Positions 39,500 to 51,640 of a stretch of DNA of 64,000 nt are shown one piece after another. A program made the translations under genes and the position numbers. Position 1 is the stretch's first letter; every line of letters starts with the position of its first letter. Location of the stretch: assembly GCA_964017155.1 (NCBI GenBank), contig OZ024867.1, positions 15,589,500-15,653,499 of the forward strand, written 5' to 3'. This stretch comes from Oasisia sp. SBJ-2009 (lineage: Eukaryota; Annelida; Polychaeta; Sabellida; Siboglinidae). The notes beneath the pieces were generated by a model. That model was given only the letters and a program-made list of their open reading frames with translations, made no database searches and had not been told where the DNA came from.

Positions 39500-42400
39500 G
39501 TGTAAGACATGGTGTGTAAGACTTGGTGTGTAAGACATGGTGTGTAAGACTTGGTGTGTAAGACTTGTTGTGAAAGACTTGATGTGTAAGACTTGATGTG
39601 TATGACTTGATGTGTAAGACTTGGTGTGTAAGACTTGATTTGTATGACTTGGTGTGAAACACTTGATGTGTAAGACTTGATGTGTAAGACTTGATGTGTA
39701 AGACTTGGTGTGTAAGACTTGGTGTGTAAGACTTGGTGTGTAAGACTTGGTGTGTAAGACATGGTGTGTTATACTTGATGTGTAAGATTTGATGTGTAAG
39801 ACAGGGTGTGAAAGACATGGTGTGTAAGACTTGGTGTGTAAGACATGGTGTGTAAGACTTGATGTGTAAGACATGGTGTGTAAGACTAGGTGTATAAGAC
39901 ATGGTGTGTACGACAAGGTGTGTAAGACTTGGTGTGTAACTCATGGTGTGTAAGACTTGGTGTGTAAGACATGGTGTGTAGGACATGGTGTGTAGGACAT
40001 GGTGTGTAAGACTTGGTGTGTAAAACTTGGTGTGTAAGACATGGTGTGTAAGACCTGGTGTGTAAGACATGGTGTGTAAGACCTGGTGTGTAAGACATGG
40101 TGTGTAAGACTTGATGTGTAAGACCTGGTGTGTAAGACTTTATGTGTAAGACATGGTGTGTAATACTTGATGTGTAAGACTTGATGTGTACGACATTGTG
40201 TGTAAGCCCTGGTGTGTAAGACATGGTGTGTAAGACCTGGTGTGTAAGACATGGTGTGTAAGACTTGGTGTGTAAGACTTAGTGTGTAAGACATGGTGTT
40301 TAAGACATGGTGTGTAAGACATGGTGTGTAAGACTTGGTGTGAAAGACTTGATGTGTAAGACTTGATGTGTAAGACTTGGTGTGTAAGACTTGGTGTGTA
40401 AGACATGGTGTGTAAGACTTGGTGTGTAAGACTTGGTGTGAAAGACTTGATGTGTAAGACTTGATGTGTAAGACTTGATGTGTAAGACTTGGTGTGTAAG
40501 ACTTGATGTGTAAGACTTGGTGTGAAACACTTGATATGTAAGACTTGATGTGTAAGACTTGGTGTGTAAGACATGGTGTGTAAGACTTGGTGTGTAAGAC
40601 TCGGTGTGTAAGATATGGTGTGTAAGACTTGGTGTGTAAGTCTTAGTGTGTAAGACATGGTGTTTAAGACATGGTGTGTAGGACATGGTGTGTAAGACTT
40701 GGTGTGTAAAACTTGGTGTGTAAGACATGGTTTGTAAGACCTGGTGTGTAAGACATGGTGTGTAAGACCTGGTGTGTAAGACATGGTGTGTAAGACTTGA
40801 TGTGTAAGACCTGGTGTGTAAGACTTGGTGTGTAAGACATGGTGTGTAATACTTGATGTGTCAGACTTGATGTGTAAGACTTGATGTGTATGACTTGATG
40901 TGTAAGACTTGGTGTATAAGACTTGATGTGTAAGACTTGATGAGTAAGACTTGATGTATAAGACTTGGTGTGTAAGACTTGGTGTGTAAGACATGGTGTG
41001 TTATACTTGATGTGTAAGATTTGATGTGTAAGACATGGTGTGTAAGACATGGTGTGTAAGACTTGGTGTGTAAGACTTGATGTGTCAGACTTTATGTGTA
41101 AGACTTGGTGTGTAAGACCAGGTGTGTAAGACTTGGTGTGTAAGACTTGGTGTATAAGACTTGATGTGTAAGACTTGATGAGTAAGACTTGATGTATAAG
41201 ACTTGGTGTGTAAGACTTGGTGTGTAAGACATGGTGTGTTATACTTGATGTGTAAGATTTGATGAGTAAGACTTGATGTATAAGACTTGGTGTGTAAGAC
41301 TTGGTGTGTAAGACATGGTGTGTTATACTTGATGTGTAAGATTTGATGTGTAAGACATGGTGTGTAAGACTTGGTGTGTAACTCATGGTGTGTAAGACTT
41401 GGTGTGTAAGACATGGTGTGTAGGACATGGTGTGTAGGACTTGATTTGTAAGACTTGGTGTGTAAGACTTGATGTGTATGACTTGGTGTGTAAGACTTGG
41501 TGTGTAAGACATGGTGTGTTATACTTGATGTGTATGATTTGATGTGTAAGACATGGTGTGTAAGACATGGTGTGTAAGACTTGATGTGTAAGACTTGGTG
41601 TGTAAGACTTGATGTGTATGACTTGGTGTGGAAGACTTGGTGTGTAAGACATGGTGTGTTATACTTGATGTGTATGATTTGATGTGTAAGACATGGTATG
41701 TAAGACATGGTGTGTAAGACTTGGTGTGTAAGACATGGTGTGTAAGACTTGGTGTGTAAGACATTGTGTGTAAGACTTGGTGTGTAAGACATGGTGTGTA
41801 AGACTTGGTGTGTAAGACTCGGTGTGTAAGACATGGTGTGTAAGACATGGTGTGTATGACATGGTGTGTAAGACCTGGTGTGTAAGACATGGTGTGTAAG
41901 ACCTGGTGTGTAAGACTTGGTGTGTAAGACTTGATGTGTAAGACTTGATGTGTAAGACTTGGTGTGTAAGACTTGATGTGTAAGACTTGATGAGTAAGAC
42001 TTGATATATAAGACTTGGTGTGTAAGACTTGGTGTGTAAGACATGGTGTGTTATACTTGATGTGTAAGATTTGATGTGTAAGACATGGTGTGTAAGACTT
42101 GGTGTGTAAGACAAGGTGTGTAATACTTGATGTGTAAGACTTGATGTGTACGACATGGTGTGTAAGCCCTGGTGTGTAAGACATGGTGTGTAAGACCTGG
42201 TGTGTAAGACATGGTGTGTAAGACTTGATGTGTAAGACTTGATGTGTATGACTTGGTGTGTAAGACTTGGTGTGTAAGACATGGTGTGTTATACTTGATG
42301 TGTATGATTTGATGTGTAAGACATGGTGTGTAAGACATGGTGTGTAAGACTTGGTGTGTAAGACATGGTGTGTAAGATTTGGTGTGTAAGACATTGTGTG

Positions 42401-42715
42401 TAAGACTTGGTGTTTAAGACATGGTGTGTAAGACTTGGTGTGTAAGACTCGGTGTGTAAGACATGGTGTGTAAGACATGGTGTGTAAGACCTGGTGTGTA
42501 AGACATGGTGTGTAAGACCTGGTAGGTAAGACTTGGTGTGTAAGAATTGATGTGTAAGACTTGATGTGTAAGACTTGGTGTGTAAGACTTGATGTGTAAG
42601 ACTTGATGAGTAAGACTTGATGTATAAGACTTGGTGTGTAAGACTTGGTGTGTAAGACATGGTGTGTTATACTTGATGTGTAAGATTTGATGTGTAAGAC
42701 ATGGTGTGTAAGACT
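39500..42715 (+). repeat. 3.2-kb duplicated segment, left copy
   Basis: Matches 51,641-54,856 at a constant offset of 12,141 bp. Thirteen TTA landmarks from 39769 to 42667 find partners at this offset. By eye only scattered substitutions differ, for example gatgtg versus gatggg at about 53,070 and ggtgtg versus ggagtg at about 53,600. The right edge is sharp: after 42,715 this copy returns to D-type (ctcggtg, gatatgg) while the other continues into A-type. The left edge is approximate. Confidence 0.88.
40871..42715 (+). repeat. Cluster E, left copy (landmark-dense)
   Basis: Eight TTA landmarks fall within 1.67 kb (41001, 41239, 41323, 41519, 41659, 42051, 42289, 42667), far denser than elsewhere. 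It is rich in gatgtatg, gatgagtaag and gatgtataag monomers. From about 42.29 kb on it resembles the start of A-type sequence (gtttaag, ctcgg, ggtaggtaag compare with 316-615). Confidence 0.85.
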
Positions 42716-44595
42716 CGGTGTGTAAGATATGGTGTGTAAGACTTGGTGTGTAAGTCTTAGTGTGTAAGACATGGTGTTTAAGACATGGTGTGTAGGACAT
42801 GGTGTGTAAGACTTGGTGTGTAAAACTTGGTGTGTAAGACATGGTTTGTAAGACCTGGTGTGTAAGACATGGTGTGTAAGACCTGGTGTGTAAGACATGG
42901 TGTGTAAGACTTGATGTGTAAGACCTGGTGTGTAAGACTTGGTGTGTAAGACATGGTGTGTAATACTTGATGTGTCAGACTTGATGTGTACGACATGGTG
43001 TGTAAGCCCTGGTGTGTAAGACATGGTGTGTAAGACCTGGTGTGTAAGACATGGTGTGTAAGACTTGGTGTGTAAGACTTGGTGTGTAAGACTTAGTGTG
43101 TAAGACATGGTGTTTAAGACATGGTGTGTAAGACATGGTGTGTAAGACTTGGTGTGAAAGACATGGTGTGTAAGACTTGATGTGTAAGACTTGGTTTGTA
43201 AGACTTGGTGTGTAAGACATGGTGTGTAAGACTTGGTGTGTAAGACTTGGTGTGAAAGACTTGATGTGTAAGACTTGATGTGTAAGACTTGATGTGTAAG
43301 ACTTGGTGTGTAAGACTTGATGTGTAAGACTTGGTGTGAAACACTTGATATGTAAGACTTGATGTGTAAGACTTGGTGTGTAAGACATGGTGTGTAAGAC
43401 TTGGTGTGTAAGACTCGGTGTGTAAGACATGGTGTGTAAGACTTGGTGTGTAAGTCTTAGTGTGTAAGACATGGTGTTTAAGACATGGTGTGTAGGACAT
43501 GGTGTGTAAGATTGGTGTGTAAAACTTGGTGTGTAAGACCTGGTGTGTAAGACATGGTGTGTAAGACCTGGTGTGTAAGACATGGTGTGTAAGACTTGAT
43601 GTGTAAGACCTGGTGTGTAAGACTTGGTGTGTAAGACATGGTGTGTAATACTTGATGTGTCAGACTTGATGTGTACGACATGGTGTGTAAGCCCTGGTGT
43701 GTAAGACATGGTGTGTAAGACCTGGTGTGTAAGACATGGTGTGTAAGACTTGGTGTGTAAGACTTGGTGTGTAAGCCCTGGTGTGTAAGACATGGTGTGT
43801 AAGACCTGGTGTGTAAGACATGGTGTGTAAGACTTGGTGTGTAAGACTTAGTGTGTAAGACATGGTGTTTAAGACATGGTGTGTAAGACATGGTGTGTAA
43901 GACTTGGTGTGTAAGACTTAGTGTGTAAGACATGGTGTTTAAGACATGGTGTGTAAGACATGGTGTGTAAGACTTGGTGTGAAAGACTTGATGTGTAAGA
44001 CTTGATGTGTAAGATTTGGTGTGTAAGACTTGGTGTGTAAAACATGGTGTGTAAGACATGGTGTGTAAGACTTGGTGTGAAAGACTTGATGTGTAAGACT
44101 TGATGTGTAAGACTTGGTGTGTAAGACTTGGTGTATAAGACATGGTGTGTAAGACTTGGTGTTTAAGACTTGGTGTGAAAGACTTGATGTGTAAGACTTG
44201 ATGTGTAAAACTTGATGTGTAAGACTTGGTGAGTAAGACTTGGTGTGTAAGACTTGGTGTGTAAGGCAGGGTGTGAAAGACATGGTATGTAAGACTTGGT
44301 GTGTAAGACATGGTGTGTAAGACTTGGTGTGTAAGACATGGTGTGTAAGACTTGGTGTAAGACATGGTGTGTAAGACATGGTGTGTAAGACTTGGTGTGT
44401 AACACATGGTGTGTAAAACTTGGTGTGTAAGACATGGTGTGTAGGACATGGTGTGTAGGACATGGTGTGTAAGACTTGGTGTGTAAAACTTGGTGTGTAA
44501 GACATGGTGTGTAAGACCTGGTGTGTAAGACTTGATGTGTAAGACTTGATGTGTATGACTTGGTGTGTAAGACTTGGTGTGTAAGACATGGTGTG

Positions 44596-47500
44596 TTATA
44601 CTTGATGTGTAAGATTTGATGTGTAAGACATGGTGTGTAAGACATGGTGTGTAAGACTTGGTGTGTAAGACATGGTGTGTAAGACTTGATGTGTAAGACA
44701 TTGTGTGTAAGACTTGGTGTGTAAGACATGGTGTGTAAGACTTGGTGTGTAAGACTCGGTGTGTAAGACATGGTGTGTAAGACATGGTGTGTAAGACATG
44801 GTGTGGAAGACCTGGTGTGTAAGACATGGTGTGTAAGACCTCGTGTGTAAGACTTGGTGTGTAAGACTTGATGTGTAAGACTTGATGTGTAAGACTTGGT
44901 GTGTAAGACCAGGTGTGTAAGACTTGGTGTGTAAGACTTGTTGTGTACGACATGGTGTGTAAGACTTGGTGTGTAAGACATGGTGTGTAAGACTTGGTGT
45001 GTAAGACATGGTGTGTAAGACTTGGTGTGTAAGACTTGTTGTGAAAGACTTGATGTGTAAGACTTGATGTGTATGACTTGATGTGTAAGACTTGGTGTGT
45101 AAGACTTGATTTGTATGACTTGGTGTGAAACACTTGATGTGTAAGACTTGATGTGTAAGACTTGATGTGTAAGACTTGGTGTGTAAGACTTGGTGTGCAA
45201 GACTTGGTGTGTAAGACTTGGTGTGTAAGACATGGTGTGTTATACTTGATGTGTAAGATTTGATGTGTAAGACAGGGTGTGAAAGACATGGTGTGTAAGA
45301 CTTGGTGTGTAAGACATGGTGTGTAAGACTTGATGTGTAAGACATGGTGTGTAAGACTAGGTGTATAAGACATGGTGTGTACGACAAGGTGTGTAAGACT
45401 TGGTGTGTAACTCATGGTGTGTAAGACTTGGTGTGTAAGACATGGTGTGTAGGACATGGTGTGTAGGACATGGTGTGTAAGACTTGGTGTGTAAAACTTG
45501 GTGTGTAAGACATGGTGTGTAAGACCTGGTGTGTAAGACATGGTGTGTAAGACCTGGTGTGTAAGACATGGTGTGTAAGACTTGATGTGTAAGACCTGGT
45601 GTGTAAGACTTTATGTGTAAGACATGGTGTGTAATACTTGATGTGTAAGACTTGATGTGTACGACATTGTGTGTAAGCCCTGGTGTGTAAGACATGGTGT
45701 GTAAGACCTGGTGTGTAAGACATGGTGTGTAAGACTTGGTGTGTAAGACTTAGTGTGTAAGACATGGTGTTTAAGACATGGTGTGTAAGACATGGTGTGT
45801 AAGACTTGGTGTGAAAGACTTGATGTGTAAGACTTGATGTGTAAGACTTGGTGTGTAAGACTTGGTGTGTAAGACATGGTGTGTAAGACTTGGTGTGTAA
45901 GACTTGGTGTGAAAGACTTGATGTGTAAGACTTGATGTGTAAGACTTGATGTGTAAGACTTGGTGTGTAAGACTTGATGTGTAAGACTTGGTGTGAAACA
46001 CTTGATATGTAAGACTTGATGTGTAAGACTTGGTGTGTAAGACATGGTGTGTAAGACTTGGTGTGTAAGACTCGGTGTGTAAGATATGGTGTGTAAGACT
46101 TGGTGTGTAAGTCTTAGTGTGTAAGACATGGTGTTTAAGACATGGTGTGTAGGACATGGTGTGTAAGACTTGGTGTGTAAAACTTGGTGTGTAAGACATG
46201 GTTTGTAAGACCTGGTGTGTAAGACATGGTGTGTAAGACCTGGTGTGTAAGACATGGTGTGTAAGACTTGATGTGTAAGACCTGGTGTGTAAGACTTGGT
46301 GTGTAAGACATGGTGTGTAATACTTGATGTGTCAGACTTGATGTGTACGACATGGTGTGTAAGCCCTGGTGTGTAAGACATGGTGTGTAAGACCTGGTGT
46401 GTAAGACATGGTGTGTAAGACTTGGTGTGTAAGACTTGGTGTGTAAGACTTAGTGTGTAAGACATGGTGTTTAAGACATGGTGTGTAAGACATGGTGTGT
46501 AAGACTTGGTGTGAAAGACATGGTGTGTAAGACTTGATGTGTAAGACTTGGTTTGTAAGACTTGGTGTGTAAGACATGGTGTGTAAGACTTGGTGTGTAA
46601 GACTTGGTGTGAAAGACTTGATGTGTAAGACTTGATGTGTAAGACTTGATGTGTAAGACTTGGTGTGTAAGACTTGATGTGTAAGACTTGGTGTGAAACA
46701 CTTGATATGTAAGACTTGATGTGTAAGACTTGGTGTGTAAGACATGGTGTGTAAGACTTGGTGTGTAAGACTCGGTGTGTAAGACATGGTGTGTAAGACT
46801 TGGTGTGTAAGTCTTAGTGTGTAAGACATGGTGTTTAAGACATGGTGTGTAGGACATGGTGTGTAAGATTGGTGTGTAAAACTTGGTGTGTAAGACCTGG
46901 TGTGTAAGACATGGTGTGTAAGACCTGGTGTGTAAGACATGGTGTGTAAGACTTGATGTGTAAGACCTGGTGTTTAAGACTTGGTGTGAAAGACTTGATG
47001 TGTAAGACTTGATGTGTAAAACTTGATGTGTAAGACTTGGTGAGTAAGACTTGGTGTGTAAGACTTGGTGTGTAAGGCAGGGTGTGAAAGACATGGTATG
47101 TAAGACTTGGTGTGTAAGACATGGTGTGTAAGACTTGGTGTGTAAGACATGGTGTGTAAGACTTGGTGTAAGACATGGTGTGTAAGACATGGTGTGTAAG
47201 ACTTGGTGTGTAACACATGGTGTGTAAAACTTGGTGTGTAAGACATGGTGTGTAGGACATGGTGTGTAGGACATGGTGTGTAAGACTTGGTGTGTAAAAC
47301 TTGGTGTGTAAGACATGGTGTGTAAGACCTGGTGTGTAAGACTTGATGTGTAAGACTTGATGTGTATGACTTGGTGTGTAAGACTTGGTGTGTAAGACAT
47401 GGTGTGTTATACTTGATGTGTAAGATTTGATGTGTAAGACATGGTGTGTAAGACATGGTGTGTAAGACTTGGTGTTTAAGACTTGGTGTGAAAGACTTGA

Positions 47501-47908
47501 TGTGTAAGACTTGATGTGTAAAACTTGATGTGTAAGACTTGGTGAGTAAGACTTGGTGTGTAAGACTTGGTGTGTAAGGCAGGGTGTGAAAGACATGGTA
47601 TGTAAGACTTGGTGTGTAAGACATGGTGTGTAAGACTTGGTGTGTAAGACATGGTGTGTAAGACTTGGTGTAAGACATGGTGTGTAAGACATGGTGTGTA
47701 AGACTTGGTGTGTAACACATGGTGTGTAAAACTTGGTGTGTAAGACATGGTGTGTAGGACATGGTGTGTAGGACATGGTGTGTAAGACTTGGTGTGTAAA
47801 ACTTGGTGTGTAAGACATGGTGTGTAAGACCTGGTGTGTAAGACTTGATGTGTAAGACTTGATGTGTATGACTTGGTGTGTAAGACTTGGTGTGTAAGAC
47901 ATGGTGTG
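44596..47908 (+). repeat. D unit 4 (3,313 bp)
   Basis: Contains 13-mer 46868 and two 12-mers (47161 and 47663). The segment with the gtttaagacttgg to TTA stretch occurs twice in succession (about 46.97-47.41 and 47.47-47.91 kb), 502 bp apart, while the gtacg/gtaagccc part before it is missing. A local duplication and a deletion therefore nearly balance in length. Confidence 0.82.
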
Positions 47909-50900
47909 TTATACTTGATGTGTAAGATTTGATGTGTAAGACATGGTGTGTAAGACATGGTGTGTAAGACTTGGTGTGTAAGACATGGTGTGTAAGACTT
48001 GATGTGTAAGACATTGTGTGTAAGACTTGGTGTGTAAGACATGGTGTGTAAGACTTGGTGTGTAAGACTCGGTGTGTAAGACATGGTGTGTAAGACATGG
48101 TGTGTAAGACATGGTGTGGAAGACCTGGTGTGTAAGACATGGTGTGTAAGACCTCGTGTGTAAGACTTGGTGTGTAAGACTTGATGTGTAAGACTTGATG
48201 TGTAAGACTTGGTGTGTAAGACCAGGTGTGTAAGACTTGGTGTGTAAGACTTGTTGTGTACGACATGGTGTGTAAGACTTGGTGTGTAAGACATGGTGTG
48301 TAAGACTTGGTGTGTAAGACATGGTGTGTAAGACTTGGTGTGTAAGACTTGTTGTGAAAGACTTGATGTGTAAGACTTGATGTGTATGACTTGATGTGTA
48401 AGACTTGGTGTGTAAGACTTGATTTGTATGACTTGGTGTGAAACACTTGATGTGTAAGACTTGATGTGTAAGACTTGATGTGTAAGACTTGGTGTGTAAG
48501 ACTTGGTGTGCAAGACTTGGTGTGTAAGACTTGGTGTGTAAGACATGGTGTGTTATACTTGATGTGTAAGATTTGATGTGTAAGACAGGGTGTGAAAGAC
48601 ATGGTGTGTAAGACTTGGTGTGTAAGACATGGTGTGTAAGACTTGATGTGTAAGACATGGTGTGTAAGACTAGGTGTATAAGACATGGTGTGTACGACAA
48701 GGTGTGTAAGACTTGGTGTGTAACTCGTGGTGTGTAAGACTTGGTGTGTAAGACATGGTGTGTAGGACATGGTGTGTAGGACATGGTGTGTAAGACTTGG
48801 TGTGTAAAACTTGGTGTGTAAGACATGGTGTGTAAGACCTGGTGTGTAAGACATGGTGTGTAAGACCTGGTGTGTAAGACATGGTGTGTAAGACTTGATG
48901 TGTAAGACCTGGTGTGTAAGACTTTATGTGTAAGACATGGTGTGTAATACTTGATGTGTAAGACTTGATGTGTACGACATTGTGTGTAAGCCCTGGTGTG
49001 TAAGACATGGTGTGTAAGACCTGGTGTGTAAGACATGGTGTGTAAGACTTGGTGTGTAAGACTTAGTGTGTAAGACATGGTGTTTAAGACATGGTGTGTA
49101 AGACATGGTGTGTAAGACTTGGTGTGAAAGACTTGATGTGTAAGACTTGATGTGTAAGACTTGGTGTGTAAGACTTGGTGTGTAAGACATGGTGTGTAAG
49201 ACTTGGTGTGTAAGACTTGGTGTGAAAGACTTGATGTGTAAGACTTGATGTGTAAGACTTGATGTGTAAGACTTGGTGTGTAAGACTTGATGTGTAAGAC
49301 TTGGTGTGAAACACTTGATATGTAAGACTTGATGTGTAAGACTTGGTGTGTAAGACATGGTGTGTAAGACTTGGTGTGTAAGACTCGGTGTGTAAGATAT
49401 GGTGTGTAAGACTTGGTGTGTAAGTCTTAGTGTGTAAGACATGGTGTTTAAGACATGGTGTGTAGGACATGGTGTGTAAGACTTGGTGTGTAAAACTTGG
49501 TGTGTAAGACATGGTTTGTAAGACCTGGTGTGTAAGACATGGTGTGTAAGACCTGGTGTGTAAGACATGGTGTGTAAGACTTGATGTGTAAGACCTGGTG
49601 TGTAAGACTTGGTGTGTAAGACATGGTGTGTAATACTTGATGTGTCAGACTTGATGTGTACGACATGGTGTGTAAGCCCTGGTGTGTAAGACATGGTGTG
49701 TAAGACCTGGTGTGTAAGACATGGTGTGTAAGACTTGGTGTGTAAGACTTGGTGTGTAAGACTTAGTGTGTAAGACATGGTGTTTAAGACATGGTGTGTA
49801 AGACATGGTGTGTAAGACTTGGTGTGAAAGACATGGTGTGTAAGACTTGATGTGTAAGACTTGGTTTGTAAGACTTGGTGTGTAAGACATGGTGTGTAAG
49901 ACTTGGTGTGTAAGACTTGGTGTGAAAGACTTGATGTGTAAGACTTGATGTGTAAGACTTGATGTGTAAGACTTGGTGTGTAAGACTTGATGTGTAAGAC
50001 TTGGTGTGAAACACTTGATATGTAAGACTTGATGTGTAAGACTTGGTGTGTAAGACATGGTGTGTAAGACTTGGTGTGTAAGACTCGGTGTGTAAGACAT
50101 GGTGTGTAAGACTTGGTGTGTAAGTCTTAGTGTGTAAGACATGGTGTTTAAGACATGGTGTGTAGGACATGGTGTGTAAGATTGGTGTGTAAAACTTGGT
50201 GTGTAAGACCTGGTGTGTAAGACATGGTGTGTAAGACCTGGTGTGTAAGACATGGTGTGTAAGACTTGATGTGTAAGACCTGGTGTGTAAGACTTGGTGT
50301 GTAAGACATGGTGTGTAATACTTGATGTGTCAGACTTGATGTGTACGACATGGTGTGTAAGCCCTGGTGTGTAAGACATGGTGTGTAAGACCTGGTGTGT
50401 AAGACATGGTGTGTAAGACTTGGTGTGTAAGACTTGGTGTGTAAGCCCTGGTGTGTAAGACATGGTGTGTAAGACCTGGTGTGTAAGACATGGTGTGTAA
50501 GACTTGGTGTGTAAGACTTAGTGTGTAAGACATGGTGTTTAAGACATGGTGTGTAAGACATGGTGTGCAAGACTTGGTGTGTAAGACTTAGTGTGTAAGA
50601 CATGGTGTTTAAGACATGGTGTGTAAGACATGGTGTGTAAGACTTGGTGTGAAAGACTTGATGTGTAAGACTTGATGTGTAAGATTTGGTGTGTAAGACT
50701 TGGTGTGTAAAACATGGTGTGTAAGACATGGTGTGTAAGACTTGGTGTGAAAGACTTGATGTGTAAGACTTGATGTGTAAGACTTGGTGTGTAAGACTTG
50801 GTGTATAAGACATGGTGTGTAAGACTTGGTGTTTAAGACTTGGTGTGAAAGACTTGATGTGTAAGACTTGATGTGTAAAACTTGATGTGTAAGACTTGGT

Positions 50901-51265
50901 GAGTAAGACTTGGTGTGTAAGACTTGGTGTGTAAGGCAGGGTGTGAAAGACATGGTATGTAAGACTTGGTGTGTAAGACATGGTGTGTAAGACATGGTGT
51001 GTAAGACTTGGTGTAAGACATGGTGTGTAAGACATGGTGTGCAAGACATGGTGTGTAAGACTTGGTGTGTAACACATGGTGTGTAAGACTTGGTGTGTAA
51101 GACATGGTGTGTAGGACATGGTGTGTAGGACATGGTGTGTAAGACTTGGTGTGTAAAACTTGGTGTGTAAGACATGGTGTGTAAGACCTGGTGTGTAAGA
51201 CTTGATGTGTAAGACTTGATGTGTATGACTTGGTGTGTAAGACTTGGTGTGTAAGACATGGTGTG
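47909..51265 (+). repeat. D unit 5 (3,357 bp)
   Basis: Regular D unit with 13-mer 50181 and 12-mer 51006. It has a gtgcaag substitution near 50,570 shared with unit 2 (38,205) and a private gtgcaag near 51,040. Confidence 0.85.
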
Positions 51266-51640
51266 TTATACTTGATGTGTAAGATTTGATGTGTAAGACA
51301 TGGTGTGTAAGACATGGTGTGTAAGACTTGGTGTGTAAGACATGGTGTGTAAGACTTGATGTGTAAGACATTGTGTGTAAGACTTGGTGTGTAAGACATG
51401 GTGTGTAAGACTTGGTGTGTAAGACTCGGTGTGTAAGACATGGTGTGTAAGACATGGTGTGTAAGACATGGTGTGGAAGACCTGGTGTGTAAGACATGGT
51501 GTGTAAGACCTCGTGTGTAAGACTTGGTGTGTAAGACTTGATGTGTAAGACTTGATGTGTAAGACTTGGTGTGTAAGACCAGGTGTGTAAGACTTGGTGT
51601 GTAAGACTTGTTGTGTACGACATGGTGTGTGAGACTTGGT

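Larger units (their letters stand above)
38901..44595 (+). repeat. D unit 3 with cluster E inserted (5,695 bp)
   Basis: About 2.4 kb longer than unit 2. The excess is the landmark-dense cluster E (40.87-42.72 kb) plus a duplicated D stretch of about 270 bp on its far side (about 40,606-40,871 matches 42,716-42,985 in type). The part at 39.25-39.5 kb is also rearranged relative to the other units. Confidence 0.8.
34487..50193 (+). repeat. 13-bp monomer family 2 (attggtgtgtaaa), five copies
   Basis: A monomer that lost the C of acttgg occurs at 34487-34499, 37816-37828, 43511-43523, 46868-46880 and 50181-50193. All copies follow a gtgtagg monomer pair element and precede acttgg. Spacings are 3,329, 5,695, 3,357 and 3,313 bp, which define the HOR of region D. 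It was probably a single deletion before amplification. Confidence 0.95.
32165..51017 (+). repeat. 12-bp monomer family (acttggtgtaag), seven copies
   Basis: A monomer lacking one TG dinucleotide occurs at 32165-32176, 35326-35337, 38641-38652, 44350-44361, 47161-47172, 47663-47674 and 51006-51017. All are confined to region D and all lie between a gtgtaagg-cagggtgtgaaag element and a gtaacac element. The copies at 47161 and 47663 are only 502 bp apart, which marks a partial local duplication of the D unit there. Confidence 0.95.

Noticed and set aside
40606..42985. Cluster E as an inserted mobile element
   Set aside because: It is made entirely of the same 14-bp monomers in the same orientation and phase, and its second copy forms a natural D-to-A transition.
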